Part shown: piece by piece, positions 19,084 to 27,878 of the stretch | Layout of the letters: every line of letters begins with the position of its first letter | Position numbering within the stretch: the first letter of the stretch is position 1 | Origin: Candidatus Chloroploca asiatica | GTDB lineage: Bacteria; Chloroflexota; Chloroflexia; Chloroflexales; Chloroflexaceae | Reading direction: 5' to 3' | DNA: 64,000 nt | NCBI RefSeq assembly: GCF_002532075.1 | Contig: NZ_LYXE01000170.1 | Span: forward strand, 1-64,000 | The notes under the pieces: generated by a model | What the model saw: the letters and a program-made list of their open reading frames with translations, nothing else | Told to the model about the DNA's origin: nothing | Database searches by the model: none | Made by a program: the position numbers and the translations under genes

Positions 19084-19262
19084 CGCGTCCTTCGGCCCAT
19101 CTTTCCATGACCATCGTCACCCCGCTGTGATGACGATCGACACTCATCACGCCCCCCTGGCACGCTGTATCATACCAATGACGATAAACGCGTTAGACTC
19201 AACCGGAATTGGCATCATATCCATGCCGAGAAGGCTAAAGCTCATTGACAGGAGGTTCACTG

Positions 19263-20543
19263 ATGACGCAGGCACCGGCAATGCCCGACGTTTCGCCAAT
19301 GCCCCAGGCTTCCGCTCGCCCTGTGGCCGAGACTGAACGCATTGCGACGATTGATATCCTTCGTGGATTCGCGCTCTTTGGCATTCTGACGGTCAATATG
19401 TATCTGTTTAGTAATCCGTTTCAGAATTATTTGCTCCCGCTCGACCCGAATATGCCCTGGTATGATCGGGTTGGCCTCTGGTTGGTGCATTTTCTGACCG
19501 AAGGCAAGTTTTATACGCTCTTTTCGCTCTTGTTTGGCCTGGGTTTTGCGCTTCAGCTTCAGCGCGCTCGCGCACGCGGCGGCAAGTTCTGGACGGTCTA
19601 TATGCGTCGGTTGCTGGTGCTGCTGGGGTTTGGCCTTGTTCACGCCTTTTTTATCTGGATCGGCGATATTTTGGTCCTCTATGCGCTGCTCGGGTTTGTG
19701 CTTTTGCTCTTTAGCAAGGTCAAACGCCCACGTACCTTGCTAATCTGGGCTGGCATCTTTCTGGCGATCCCGCAAGTGCTTAGTCTGGCGCTCGCTGCCC
19801 TGATCGAGTTTGGCCGCACTGTGCCCGAGGCTGCTGTCCAGATCGAGGCGGCGTTTGTCGAGCAAGAAGCGATGTTTGCCCAAGAGGCTGAGCGTGCGCG
19901 CGAAGTCTATCAAACGGGCTCGTTTCTGGAAATCACGGCCCAGCGCGCCCGCGATCTTCAGACGATGTGGCTTGGTACCCTCACGATGGCCCCGACGGTC
20001 CTGGGGATGTTTCTGATTGGGGCCTATTTTGGCAAACGCGAGATCTTTGCTGATCTCGCGGCCCACGCGACGCTCTTCCGTCGCCTGGTGATCTGGGGCT
20101 TTCTGATCGGTATTCCTGCTAATCTCTACTATGCTTTTGCGATCATGCAGGTCTCGCGGACGATCTTTGGCTGGGATCTGGCCTTTGCGAATCTCGCCCT
20201 GGCGATCGGTGGCGTGGCTCAGTCGCTCGCGTATCTCGGTAGCATCACGCTGCTCTCGCGCCGTGATCCGTGGCAGCGCCCCCTAAGTGCGCTCGCCCCC
20301 GTTGGGCAGATGGGCCTGAGCAACTATCTGTTGCAGTCGATCATTGCGACCCTGATCTTCTACAGCTATGGCCTCGGTTTCTTTGGGCAGGTTGGGGCGG
20401 CAGCAGGCTGGCTGATCGCCATTGCCATTTATGCCACCCAGATCCCGCTGAGCCACTGGTGGATGCGGCGCTTCCGCTACGGCCCCGCCGAATGGCTCTG
20501 GCGTACGCTGACCTATCTGCGGTTGCAACCAATGCGTCGCTAG
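19263..20543 (+). CDS. DUF418-family polytopic membrane protein (YeiB-like)
   Basis: The protein has 426 residues from ATG 19263, behind ACAGGAGGTTCACTG. The motif ERIATIDILRGFALFGILTVNM (given as IDILRGFALFGIL) is the typical start of this family. Around ten hydrophobic segments follow, with a soluble, acidic helical loop in the middle (about residues 185-225). The C-terminal DUF418 part contains PVGQMGLSNYLLQS and PLSHWWMRRFRYGPAEWLWR. The location is the cytoplasmic membrane. The function of the family is unknown; transport has been suggested. It is separated by 6 bp from the convergent FAD oxidoreductase gene. Confidence 0.87.
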   Translation: MTQAPAMPDVSPMPQASARPVAETERIATIDILRGFALFGILTVNMYLFSNPFQNYLLPLDPNMPWYDRVGLWLVHFLTEGKFYTLFSLLFGLGFALQLQRARARGGKFWTVYMRRLLVLLGFGLVHAFFIWIGDILVLYALLGFVLLLFSKVKRPRTLLIWAGIFLAIPQVLSLALAALIEFGRTVPEAAVQIEAAFVEQEAMFAQEAERAREVYQTGSFLEITAQRARDLQTMWLGTLTMAPTVLGMFLIGAYFGKREIFADLAAHATLFRRLVIWGFLIGIPANLYYAFAIMQVSRTIFGWDLAFANLALAIGGVAQSLAYLGSITLLSRRDPWQRPLSALAPVGQMGLSNYLLQSIIATLIFYSYGLGFFGQVGAAAGWLIAIAIYATQIPLSHWWMRRFRYGPAEWLWRTLTYLRLQPMRR

Positions 20544-20549
20544 GCTACC

Positions 20550-21923
20550 TCACAACTGTCCCACGTCCCCCCACTGCGCCAGGCGCGCCATATACGCCGG
20601 ATCATCATAGCGGCGCAGGTCAAAGGCAGGGGCATACGCGGGCAGGCTGGCCCCGACGACGTGAGCCGCGACCAACTCGCTCGCGCCACACGCGGCCATC
20701 AGCCCAAATCCACCAAGTGCGCCGATGAGGTAGGCCCCCTCAACCGGTAGGGGGCCTACCAACGGGCGGTTTTCGCGGGTGCGGGTGTAGTACCCACCAT
20801 CAATATAGCTCTGCGGCAGACGTTCGAGGTAAGCTGCTAGCCCCGGAATGAGCGTCGCCATGCCTCGCAGCACCACTTCGCTCACAACGGGATCGACCGG
20901 TAGAGGAAAGATTGGCTCGACCGGGGTTGTGTGGTAATCCCAGAGCAAGAGCAGCGTTGTCGCGCCGGGGCCGCCTTCGGGCCTCCCGTGGGCCCCGGCA
21001 GGCAACGGGTCAAGCAGCCAGCGCAACGCGGGATCCTCCGCCAGTGCTTCGCGCTCTTCGGTCGCCCACGGCAACACGACCGGATCGTTCAGGATCAGCA
21101 GCGGTGCGTCACGGGGTACAATGCCAAGCTGGTCGTTGAACGAGAGCTTGAGGTGCAATTCGTTGTAGATCGGCAGCTTCAGTCCAAGCATGGCGCCGAT
21201 CGTCTGCTGGAGCGGGCCGGCCGCGCTGACCAGGGCACGCGTAGCGATCTTCGTCGTGCCGCCATTAGCCAGATCCACCTGCACCCCGCGTACTGCCCCG
21301 CCCACCACGTCAACACCAGACAAGTGCCCACGGAGCAATTGCACCCCGGCGGCACGGGCTTGCTCAAGCATCAACATGCCAAGCTGACGTGCGCTAAACC
21401 AGCCGGCCCGTCGCACATGCAACGCGGCAACAGCCTGCTCAGTCACATACGGAAAGTTCCTCTGCAACAACGCACGGTCAAGGATCATATCGGCACCATC
21501 AGGCTGATCGGCAAACCCATGCGCCGACGCAGGCACATACGGCACGCCCGTTCCACCAGCACCATGCACGCGCAACGGTCCAGCCCCAGCCGCACTGACC
21601 TGCTGCGCACTCGCGTGCAACTGCTCGGCCCCCACCGGATCCAGCGTGACATAAAGATAGCCACGCCGGTTGAGCAAAAGCGCATGATCCGACGCCAGCG
21701 CCTCCAACCGATCAAGACTCCGGTTCATCAACGCCACCATCGCCTCATCGGGCCACCAGTTCCGATACGCCTCACTCGACTTATCACTCGTCAGCGCCAA
21801 CGGATCGCCCTGTTCCACCAGCACAACCCCACGCACCCCGTGGGTCACCGCCAACTCATAGGCCGTCGCAATCCCCGCAATCCCCGCCCCACAAATCACC
21901 ACCTCAGCCGACGCATCATGCAT
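20550..21923 (-). CDS. FAD-dependent oxidoreductase of the DAO (sarcosine/glycine oxidase-like) family
   Basis: The product has 457 residues from ATG 21923, with GAGGTGG upstream; the longer open frame adds repeat-like sequence and is rejected. The dinucleotide fold is VVICGAGIAGIATAYEL near the N-terminus with an acidic VLVEQG strand. SSEAYRNWWPDE is the usual DAO segment after it. The C-terminal FAD-binding end has GGYYTRTRENRPLVGPLP and LIGALGGFGLMAACGASEL. These enzymes oxidise secondary or tertiary amino groups of small amino acids. The actual substrate is not predictable, and no folate domain (as in dimethylglycine dehydrogenase) is present. Confidence 0.88.
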   Translation of the reverse strand: MHDASAEVVICGAGIAGIATAYELAVTHGVRGVVLVEQGDPLALTSDKSSEAYRNWWPDEAMVALMNRSLDRLEALASDHALLLNRRGYLYVTLDPVGAEQLHASAQQVSAAGAGPLRVHGAGGTGVPYVPASAHGFADQPDGADMILDRALLQRNFPYVTEQAVAALHVRRAGWFSARQLGMLMLEQARAAGVQLLRGHLSGVDVVGGAVRGVQVDLANGGTTKIATRALVSAAGPLQQTIGAMLGLKLPIYNELHLKLSFNDQLGIVPRDAPLLILNDPVVLPWATEEREALAEDPALRWLLDPLPAGAHGRPEGGPGATTLLLLWDYHTTPVEPIFPLPVDPVVSEVVLRGMATLIPGLAAYLERLPQSYIDGGYYTRTRENRPLVGPLPVEGAYLIGALGGFGLMAACGASELVAAHVVGASLPAYAPAFDLRRYDDPAYMARLAQWGDVGQL

Positions 21924-22033
21924 CACCCACCACCTCTGCGCCTCCGCGCCTCTGCGTTCAACCCACCCCGCTATTGTAACGCAGCAACGCCAAGACGCAG
22001 GGCGATGGCAATCTTCCGTGTATGCACCCCACC

Positions 22034-22249
22034 AGGGCACCCGCAAGGGGTGCCCCTACACCGGGCCCGCCCCCACCCCGGTACGGGCACCCCTTGCGGG
22101 TGCCCCACCCCGGTACGGGCACCCCTTGCGGGTGCCCCCACCCCGGTACGGGCACCCCTTGCGGTGCGGGCGCCCCACCCCGGTACGGGCACCCCTTGCG
22201 GGTGCCCCCACCCCGGTACGGGCACCCCTTGCGGGTGCCCTTGCGGGTG
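22034..22249. repeat. Second array of the GGGCACCCCTTGC palindrome; 21,924-22,383 otherwise empty
   Basis: Five copies of a CCCCGGTACGGGCACCCC unit with the 3' half TTGCGGGTGCC start near 22077, 22109, 22142, 22179 and 22212 (spacing 32-37 bp). An inverted copy precedes them at 22034-22060. The core equals that in the 54-bp array at 18,725, with different spacer sequence. The rest of the intergenic region has a CTCTGCGCCTCCGCGCCTCTG stretch (21935-21955, part of a dispersed motif) and no gene. Confidence 0.85.
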
Positions 22250-22383
22250 CTTGACAGCCCCCGCACTCTCACGCATAATTAAAAACACAGCCAAACATCA
22301 CCTACACCAGCGTTCGCAGACGAGTAAGCACGTGATCGTGCATTGCTGTGTGTTGACATGGAAAAAACTACAAAAAGGAGCCA

Positions 22384-23028
22384 ATGATGGATCCGAAAAC
22401 GACTGCGGTGGTCTTGATCGAGTTTCAGAACGACTTTACGTCGGAGGGTGGAACGCTTCACGATGCGGTGAAAGGGGTCATGGCCCAGAACAACATGCTC
22501 GCCAACGCGGTTGAACTGGCAACCCAGGCCCGCGAGCTTGGCGCAATCGTCATTCACGCGCCCATCAGTTTCGCCGAAGGCTATCCCGAGCTGCCCACCG
22601 AGCCCTATGGCATTCTCAAGGGCGTCGTTGATAGCAATTCGTTTCGCAAGGGCACCTGGGGGGCGCAGATCATTGACATTATGACACCCCACGCCGGCGA
22701 TCTCGTCGTCGAGGGCAAGCGCGGGCTCTGCGGCTTCGCCAGTACCAACCTCGATTTCATCCTGCGTCAGCGCGGCATCAAGACCGTCGCCTTGGCTGGT
22801 TTTTTGACCAACTGCTGCGTCGAGTCAACGATGCGCACCGCCTACGAGCTTGGGTATAACGTGATTACGCTGACCAACTGCACTGCAACCCTCAGCCCCG
22901 AAGAACAAGCAATGGCAACAACCAAAGACTTCCCCATGTTCTCGCGGCCAATGACGCACGACGAATTCCTTGCGGTCCTTGGTGGCGGCGAGGTAGTCGC
23001 TGCCGCAGGGCGCGGCTACGAGGCGTAA
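22384..23028 (+). CDS. Isochorismatase-fold cysteine hydrolase
   Basis: A 214-residue alpha/beta hydrolase of the isochorismatase/nicotinamidase superfamily. The catalytic triad is visible: Asp in LIEFQNDF (about residue 17), Lys in VVEGKRGL (about 113), and Cys in GFLTNCCVESTMRTAYELG, with the usual cis-peptide region before it. The start is ATG 22384 with AAAAAGGAGCCA upstream. Members hydrolyse vinyl ethers, amides or carbamates such as isochorismate, nicotinamide or N-carbamoylsarcosine. The exact substrate is unknown. The neighbouring DAO-type oxidase would be compatible with amino-acid/amide catabolism, but the genes point in opposite directions. A perfect hairpin starts at the base after the stop. 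Confidence 0.87.
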   Translation: MMDPKTTAVVLIEFQNDFTSEGGTLHDAVKGVMAQNNMLANAVELATQARELGAIVIHAPISFAEGYPELPTEPYGILKGVVDSNSFRKGTWGAQIIDIMTPHAGDLVVEGKRGLCGFASTNLDFILRQRGIKTVALAGFLTNCCVESTMRTAYELGYNVITLTNCTATLSPEEQAMATTKDFPMFSRPMTHDEFLAVLGGGEVVAAAGRGYEA

Positions 23029-23084
23029 GATCATGCCAAGAGGAAGCGGCCAGCTACAGCTGGCCGCTTCCTCTTGGCATGATC
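23029..23084. terminator. 27-bp perfect hairpin, bidirectional terminator
   Basis: Arms 23029-23055 and 23058-23084 are perfectly complementary; the apex is CCAGCTACAGCTGG. It begins at the base after the isochorismatase stop and ends 13 bp before the mgtE stop, so it separates convergent genes. There is no T-run on either side. Confidence 0.85.
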
Positions 23085-23097
23085 AAGGCGAGAACCC

Positions 23098-24450
23098 TCA
23101 CAAAATGCCGAGCAACCAGGTCGCCAGCGAGAAGTAGATCAAGACCCCGGCAATATCCGAGAGCGACGTGATCAAGGGCCCACTGGCCGTCGCGGGATCC
23201 ATGCCAAAACGACTCAAAATAAAGGGTAGCACCGTTCCGATCAGGCTGCCGACAATAACAATGATGATCATCGTCAGCGAGACCACCAGCGCTACCTCGG
23301 ATCCAGTGCGGAAGAAAGCGACCAGCCACACAGCCACAGCCATCGAGATGCCAAGCAGCGCAGAAACCAGTACCTCCTTGCGCAACGAACGCGCCCAGTC
23401 ACTCATCTTGATATCGCCCATCGCCATCGCTCGCACCATCAGGGTCGCCGATTGCGATCCGGCATTGCCGCTACTCGCGATCAGCAATGGCAGAAAGAAG
23501 ACCAGTGCTACCACTGCCGCAATCGTCTCCTCAAATGCTGCAATAATCGCCCCCGAAAAAATATTCACAAAAACCAACACAATCAGCCACGGCGCACGCT
23601 TCATCACCAGTTCGCCAATGCCCGTTTCAGAATAGCTTGCCCGCAGCGGGGCCACCGCCGCGCTCTTGTGGAAGTCCTCGGTTGTCTCTTCGTCAGCGAC
23701 GTCGATCAGGTCATCGAAGGTGACAATGCCCACCAGCACCCCATCCGAGTCAACGACGGGTAACGAGGCCAGGTCATAGCGACGCAACGCTCGCACCGCC
23801 TGCTCACGGTCGTCAAAGGCCGAAAGCACAATATAGGCCCGATCCATAATCTGTTCGACCGTCTGCTCTGGCTCGGCCATAATGAAACGCCGCAGATCAA
23901 TCGCATCAAGAAAGCGCCAGCGCGTATCAGTGACATAGATCGTATTGATCGTTTCACTGTCGCGCCCCCGCGTCCGAATATGATGCAGCGCCTGCGCAAT
24001 CGTCCAAGTAGGGCGAACCGCGACATAGTCGGGGGTCATCAAGCGCCCGACACTCTCTTCGGGGTAGCCGAGCAACTGACGCGCTTCACGCAGATCCTCA
24101 GGGCCAAGCAGATTGAGTAATTTCTGCGTCGCCTGACCCGGCAACTCCTCAAAGAGTTGCGTCCGGTCATCAGGGCTCAGATTCGCCAGCAAATGCCGGG
24201 TCTCTTCGCTGTTCAACTGGGTCAAAAGCTCGTTCTGCTGGTCGGTATCAAGGTGGGTAAAGACTTCACTTGAGATCTGGCGTGGCAGCAAGCGAAAGAC
24301 GACCATCTGCTCGGTGGGGTTCAATTCCATCAGCAGATCGGCCACTTCAGGCTCGGGCCAGAATGCAAGCATGGCACGCAATTCGGCCAGTTGGCGGTCA
24401 GCAACGAGCGTGCGGACATCCTCAACATTGGTGCTCGGAAACGTGGTCAT
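23098..24450 (-). CDS. mgtE: MgtE-type magnesium transporter
   Basis: The 450-residue protein has the three MgtE parts in order. The superhelical N domain (about 1-125) contains repeated leucine-rich segments such as LLMELNPTEQ and LLANLSPDDRTQLFEELP. Two CBS domains follow (about 135-260; LMTPDYVAVRP and SLPVVDSDGVLVGIVTFDDLIDVADEE). The transmembrane domain (about 285-450) has the conserved ASSGNAGSQSATLMVRA and DPATASGPL. MgtE is a Mg2+-gated channel whose N and CBS domains close the pore when cytosolic Mg2+ is high. The start is ATG 24450 behind a G-rich AGCGGGGGGGGAACC. A terminator-like hairpin in the leader suggests control by attenuation. Confidence 0.95.
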   Translation of the reverse strand: MTTFPSTNVEDVRTLVADRQLAELRAMLAFWPEPEVADLLMELNPTEQMVVFRLLPRQISSEVFTHLDTDQQNELLTQLNSEETRHLLANLSPDDRTQLFEELPGQATQKLLNLLGPEDLREARQLLGYPEESVGRLMTPDYVAVRPTWTIAQALHHIRTRGRDSETINTIYVTDTRWRFLDAIDLRRFIMAEPEQTVEQIMDRAYIVLSAFDDREQAVRALRRYDLASLPVVDSDGVLVGIVTFDDLIDVADEETTEDFHKSAAVAPLRASYSETGIGELVMKRAPWLIVLVFVNIFSGAIIAAFEETIAAVVALVFFLPLLIASSGNAGSQSATLMVRAMAMGDIKMSDWARSLRKEVLVSALLGISMAVAVWLVAFFRTGSEVALVVSLTMIIIVIVGSLIGTVLPFILSRFGMDPATASGPLITSLSDIAGVLIYFSLATWLLGIL

Positions 24451-25069
24451 GGTTCCCCCCCGCTATATGCATGCAACATGCACTGTTGTGTGCCGTGTGC
24501 AACGTGACAGAAGCATGGCGCGGGGTCGGCACAAAGGCCAGCCAGAAGCAGATCGCCGGTACAACCGACTCCAGAGGGAATAAAAAACCCGGTGGAGCAA
24601 CGCTCACCAGGTCTGAGGCAACATCAGGGGCATGCAGTCATCAGCACACGCCCACCGTGGAGGCACAGGCAGGGAGAGCGATTCTCAAGGCGGTTGTATG
24701 CGCGACACCGCGCCGCCGTGAATGACTACTAACGTCCATATTCCTTCCCGATAAACGAAATGCCCCTCACAAACACATGTGGGGGGCATCAGCACAAGAA
24801 AAGCTGATGAACTCCCCCCTGGTTGAGCTTAAGCGTTCCCACAACGTAGCAGTCGTGCTGCAGTCATCTTAACACATCCCTTAAGCCGAGAAGTGCCGTG
24901 TACCCCTGAGCGTCTCTCGACGGGCCGGGGCAATGACCTTTGTTTGTGGGAGCGCCGCGCCTAACGAAGGAGCATCGCTGCATATTTCACTCTCTATGGC
25001 CAAATTGTATGCCTGCGAGGGTGTTTTGTCAAGCACCTGTGCTGGCGACAACCTCTGTCTATCTCGCCC
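24451..25069 (-). promoter_or_regulatory. Long gene-free region upstream of mgtE with competing hairpins
   Basis: No gene is supported in these 619 bp. At 24761-24788 (TGCCCC ... GGGGCA) and 24781-24819 (GGGGGGCATCAGC ... GCTGATG, CCCCCC) two strong hairpins share 24781-24788 and cannot form together. This is the layout of a switchable leader, though each is also a simple palindrome. I looked for the M-box (ykoK) and cobalamin riboswitch consensus by eye and found neither. A magnesium-responsive leader is only inferred from the gene downstream. Confidence 0.4.
24581..24611 (-). terminator. Intrinsic terminator in the mgtE leader (candidate attenuator)
   Basis: On the minus strand CCTGGTGAGC-GTT-GCTCCACCGGG is followed at once by TTTTTTA. 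It is one of the few hairpins here with a real T-run. It lies 130-160 bp upstream of the mgtE start, so transcripts starting further upstream would end before the gene unless the hairpin is blocked. It could alternatively end a small RNA from 24,612-25,069. Confidence 0.6.
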
Positions 25070-25116
25070 GCGTGTGGTGCATAATGCCAGCAAAGCTGGC
25101 ATTATGCACCACACGC
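25070..25116. terminator. 22-bp perfect hairpin overlapping the glycoside hydrolase stop
   Basis: Arms 25070-25091 and 25095-25116 are perfectly complementary around CCAGC-AAA-GCTGG. The stop codon of the gene at 25102-26208 and its last four codons lie inside the right arm. It is probably the terminator of that gene. Confidence 0.75.
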
Positions 25117-26208
25117 CAAAGCATACTCCTGGACGGCGAGGTAGACGGCTCGCGGGGTGCCGTCAGGGGCCACAAAGTTCCAGGCATCCGGGTACGAGCG
25201 CGTCGCAAACGGTGTGCTGTGTTGCCACAATGCAACTGCTTCCAGCCACGGGTAGTTGCGCGCCTGCTCGTACATGGCAATCGTCCAGCGTACGCGGTCA
25301 GCCGGGCGTACCGCGGCACTCCAGCGCGGATGGTCGTTGTAGCCCCCTTCGGTGATGATGAGGCGTTTGTCTTCGTCACCAAAATGGTCAAGCATCGCTC
25401 GTACCAGTTCGATGCGCCGAAAGTTGACCCGCTCAGGCCCCGGCGCTGCATCCGGCGGCTCTTGGCCACCATACGCATGCACGGCCCACATATCAAAGTA
25501 TGGCCCCGCTTCGGCATCGTACAGTGAGGCTAGGTATTGCATGTCATCCATCCGACTTGCGCCATCTTCCAGCGAGGTTCCCGGCGAGAGTGCCCCGGCA
25601 ATAATGATTGCCTCTGGGGCAACTGCTTTGACCGCCGGATAGACGACTTTGAGCAAGGCGGCATAGGCGCCAGGATCCGGTGGACGCTCGCCCCATTCAA
25701 AGCGGAGGTTCGGTTCGTTCCAGATGATCAGGTGCCGTACGCCCAGCGGTGCGTAGCGCTCGGCAAAGGCGGCGACGTAGGCCGCATAGTCGTCGTAAAA
25801 CGCGGGATCGAGGTAGCGGTCGGTCGTGTTTGCTGGCCTCGCCCAGCTTGGCACTAGGTCGAGCCGGGCAACTACGGTTAGCCCCTGACGCCGCGCATGC
25901 TCGATGACCAGATCCGCGCCGACCCAGTCGTAGCCGTATCGTGAGCGCGGTTGCACATATGCCCACGGAAAAAGCTCGACAATCCACGGCGCTCCCATCT
26001 CGCGTACCTGCTCCAACGCACCGCGAATATAGGCCTCGTCACCAATGCCCGTAAGCCGCGTGTGCAGGCCAATGCGATCATTGCACGTAACGACGGTCTG
26101 CTGTGGGGGAAGATCGAGCACCCGTGGACCACGGAGATGCAGAAATTGAATGAGTAGCAGTGCTACGAGCAAGACTACCGCAATGCCGCGAACAATGAGC
26201 ATAAGCAT
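25102..26208 (-). CDS. Membrane-anchored clan GH-A glycoside hydrolase-like protein
   Basis: The protein has 368 residues from ATG 26208 (AAGGT upstream). The much longer open frame beyond it is antisense to the desaturase gene. An N-terminal hydrophobic segment (about residues 2-22, VRGIAVVLLVALLLIQFLHL) is a signal anchor, so the enzyme acts outside the membrane. A TIM-barrel follows, with the acid/base motif LIIWNEPNLRFEW (Asn-Glu-Pro) and the nucleophile strand LIITEGGYNDHP, the two glutamates of clan GH-A (GH5/GH39-like). FPWAYVQPRSRYGYDW and HAYGG are also typical. The substrate is unknown; cell-wall or exopolysaccharide trimming is plausible. Its 3' end is buried in a hairpin. Confidence 0.82.
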   Translation of the reverse strand: MLMLIVRGIAVVLLVALLLIQFLHLRGPRVLDLPPQQTVVTCNDRIGLHTRLTGIGDEAYIRGALEQVREMGAPWIVELFPWAYVQPRSRYGYDWVGADLVIEHARRQGLTVVARLDLVPSWARPANTTDRYLDPAFYDDYAAYVAAFAERYAPLGVRHLIIWNEPNLRFEWGERPPDPGAYAALLKVVYPAVKAVAPEAIIIAGALSPGTSLEDGASRMDDMQYLASLYDAEAGPYFDMWAVHAYGGQEPPDAAPGPERVNFRRIELVRAMLDHFGDEDKRLIITEGGYNDHPRWSAAVRPADRVRWTIAMYEQARNYPWLEAVALWQHSTPFATRSYPDAWNFVAPDGTPRAVYLAVQEYALACGA

Positions 26209-26292
26209 ACCTTGCGCCAGATTCTTAACCGTGATATAACGGTAATAGGCGACCGTTTTAGATAAGAGATTAGTATTGAAAGAGCACCTACG

Positions 26293-27681
26293 ATGCGTGT
26301 GATTATAGCCGGTGCCGGGCCAGCCGGAATGGTTGCGGCCCGCAATTTGATTGACCGTGGTCACGAAGTTATTGTACTGGAAAAGCGTGATGTCCCGGGT
26401 GGCAAAGTTTCTGCCTGGCAGGATGCCGACGGCGACTGGATCGAGTCGGGTCTCCATGTCTTTTTTGGAGCCTATCATCATCTCCTTGGTTTTCTTGATC
26501 GTTATGGCCTCGGTGATACCTTTAATTGGAAGCCCGCCGAGATGATCTTTGCCTCTGAACGCCACGGCCTCGCGGGGATTAGTTTTGTGCCCTGGCTGCC
26601 GACGCCGCTCAATGGGTTGGCCGGCGTCGCCAAATTCAAGCCACTGACGCTCGGCGACAAGGTGCGCATGGGCCTTGGTTTGATCCGCCCGATCTTCGGC
26701 GACCAGTCCTATGTCGATCAGCAAGATAATGAGAGTTATGCCTCGTGGCACCTGCGTCACGGGATGGGCCAGCGCTCGCTCGATGAGGTGATGCATACGA
26801 TGGCCCTGGCGCTCAACTTTCAACGCGCCGATAAGGTCTCCGCCAAGCTTGCCTTGACGGCGATGCTCCACTTTGCCCACGAGAAGAATGCACCCAAAAT
26901 GGCCCTCGTCAAAGGCTCGCCCGATATCAATATCTGGCGCCCCTTGATTGCGCAAATCGAGCAGTTGGGCGGTCGCGTTGAGCTTGGGCGCAAGGTGACT
27001 AGCATTGACTATGACGCCGAGACGAATCGGGTCATGGGTTTTGTCCTTGATGATGGCAGTACCATCACCGGCGATGTCTATATCTCGGCGATGCCCGTCC
27101 ATAATCTGCGCAAGATCATTCCTGATCGGTTGCGCGAGTACGATTACTTCGCCAACCTCAAGCACCTCAAGGGTTCACCAGTCATTACGCTGCAACTCTT
27201 CTTTGACCGCCGGATCGCTGGGGTCGATAACCTGCTCTTTAGCGCCGGGACGCACCTGAGTGTCTATGCCGATATGGCGATGGTTGCGCCCGAATACCAT
27301 AATGGCGGCAAGAGCATTATGCAGTTTGTGGTCGCACCAGCCGAAGACTTGATCAAATTGCCCGATGATGAACTGGTGCAGTTTGTGATGGAGGAGTTCC
27401 GTCGTTTGCACCCGATTGCCCGTGAGGCCAAGTTGCTCAAGCATACAATCGTCCGTATTCCCAATTCGGTCTACCAGGCGCTACCCGGTGTCGATAAGTA
27501 TCGCCCCGACCAGGCTACCCCGGTCAGCAATTTCTTCCTGGCAGGCGATTATACCCGCCAGCACTTCCTCGCTTCGATCGAGGGCGCAACAATCAGTGCC
27601 GAACAGTGTGTCGAGCGCATCATGACGGCGATAAATAATGGTACACTGAACCCGGAACACGAAGCCATCGCTGCCGATTAG
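26293..27681 (+). CDS. Carotenoid desaturase of the plant/cyanobacterial phytoene/zeta-carotene desaturase type
   Basis: An FAD flavoprotein of 462 residues. The N-terminal dinucleotide fold is VIIAGAGPAGMVAARNL, followed by VLEKRDVPGGKVSAWQDADG and the ESGLHVFFGAYHHL segment characteristic of PDS/ZDS (CrtP/CrtQ) proteins rather than bacterial CrtI. The middle has GSPDINIWRPL, and the C-terminal FAD end is NFFLAGDYTRQHFLASIEGA. Such enzymes introduce double bonds into phytoene or zeta-carotene with quinone as acceptor and work at the membrane. Which step it performs cannot be decided here. It is divergent from the glycoside hydrolase gene (84-bp gap) and followed, 122 bp after the stop, by a perfect hairpin. 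Confidence 0.85.
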   Translation: MRVIIAGAGPAGMVAARNLIDRGHEVIVLEKRDVPGGKVSAWQDADGDWIESGLHVFFGAYHHLLGFLDRYGLGDTFNWKPAEMIFASERHGLAGISFVPWLPTPLNGLAGVAKFKPLTLGDKVRMGLGLIRPIFGDQSYVDQQDNESYASWHLRHGMGQRSLDEVMHTMALALNFQRADKVSAKLALTAMLHFAHEKNAPKMALVKGSPDINIWRPLIAQIEQLGGRVELGRKVTSIDYDAETNRVMGFVLDDGSTITGDVYISAMPVHNLRKIIPDRLREYDYFANLKHLKGSPVITLQLFFDRRIAGVDNLLFSAGTHLSVYADMAMVAPEYHNGGKSIMQFVVAPAEDLIKLPDDELVQFVMEEFRRLHPIAREAKLLKHTIVRIPNSVYQALPGVDKYRPDQATPVSNFFLAGDYTRQHFLASIEGATISAEQCVERIMTAINNGTLNPEHEAIAAD

Positions 27682-27803
27682 GGCGTCGGTCAACGATATG
27701 TTCTCTCATGCTCACGACCTGTGAGGACTGACGGGCGCTCACGCTCTTTCTCTTGGCGCTACTGGCCCGTGGGCCATGTGCTCTTTAGGGTGACAAAACA
27801 CCC

Positions 27804-27848
27804 GCCCTGGTGGGAGGTCGGGCTTCTAGCCCGACCTCCCACCAGGGC
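27804..27848. terminator. 21-bp perfect hairpin between the desaturase and pseudokinase genes
   Basis: Arms 27804-27824 and 27828-27848 (GCCCTGGTGGGAGGTCGGGCT and complement, TCT loop) are perfect. It lies 122 bp past the desaturase stop and 30 bp before the next plus-strand start. It is probably a terminator, though it would also sit in the leader of the downstream gene. Confidence 0.7.
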
Positions 27849-27878
27849 AAGCATACTTCATTGGCGCTGAGGTAACTG

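Noticed and set aside
18608-19336. Long frames through the 54-bp tandem repeat (180-203 codons)
   Set aside because: The repeat length is a multiple of three, so several frames stay open at once on both strands; the products are pure repeat translation.
24451-24880. M-box (ykoK) magnesium riboswitch upstream of mgtE
   Set aside because: The conserved M-box core could not be matched by eye in the leader. Only hairpins and a terminator are supported, so it is reported as an unassigned leader.
26209-27165. N-terminal extension of the glycoside hydrolase frame to 687 residues
   Set aside because: It is antisense to the carotenoid desaturase gene. A start with a ribosome-binding site and signal anchor exists at 26208.
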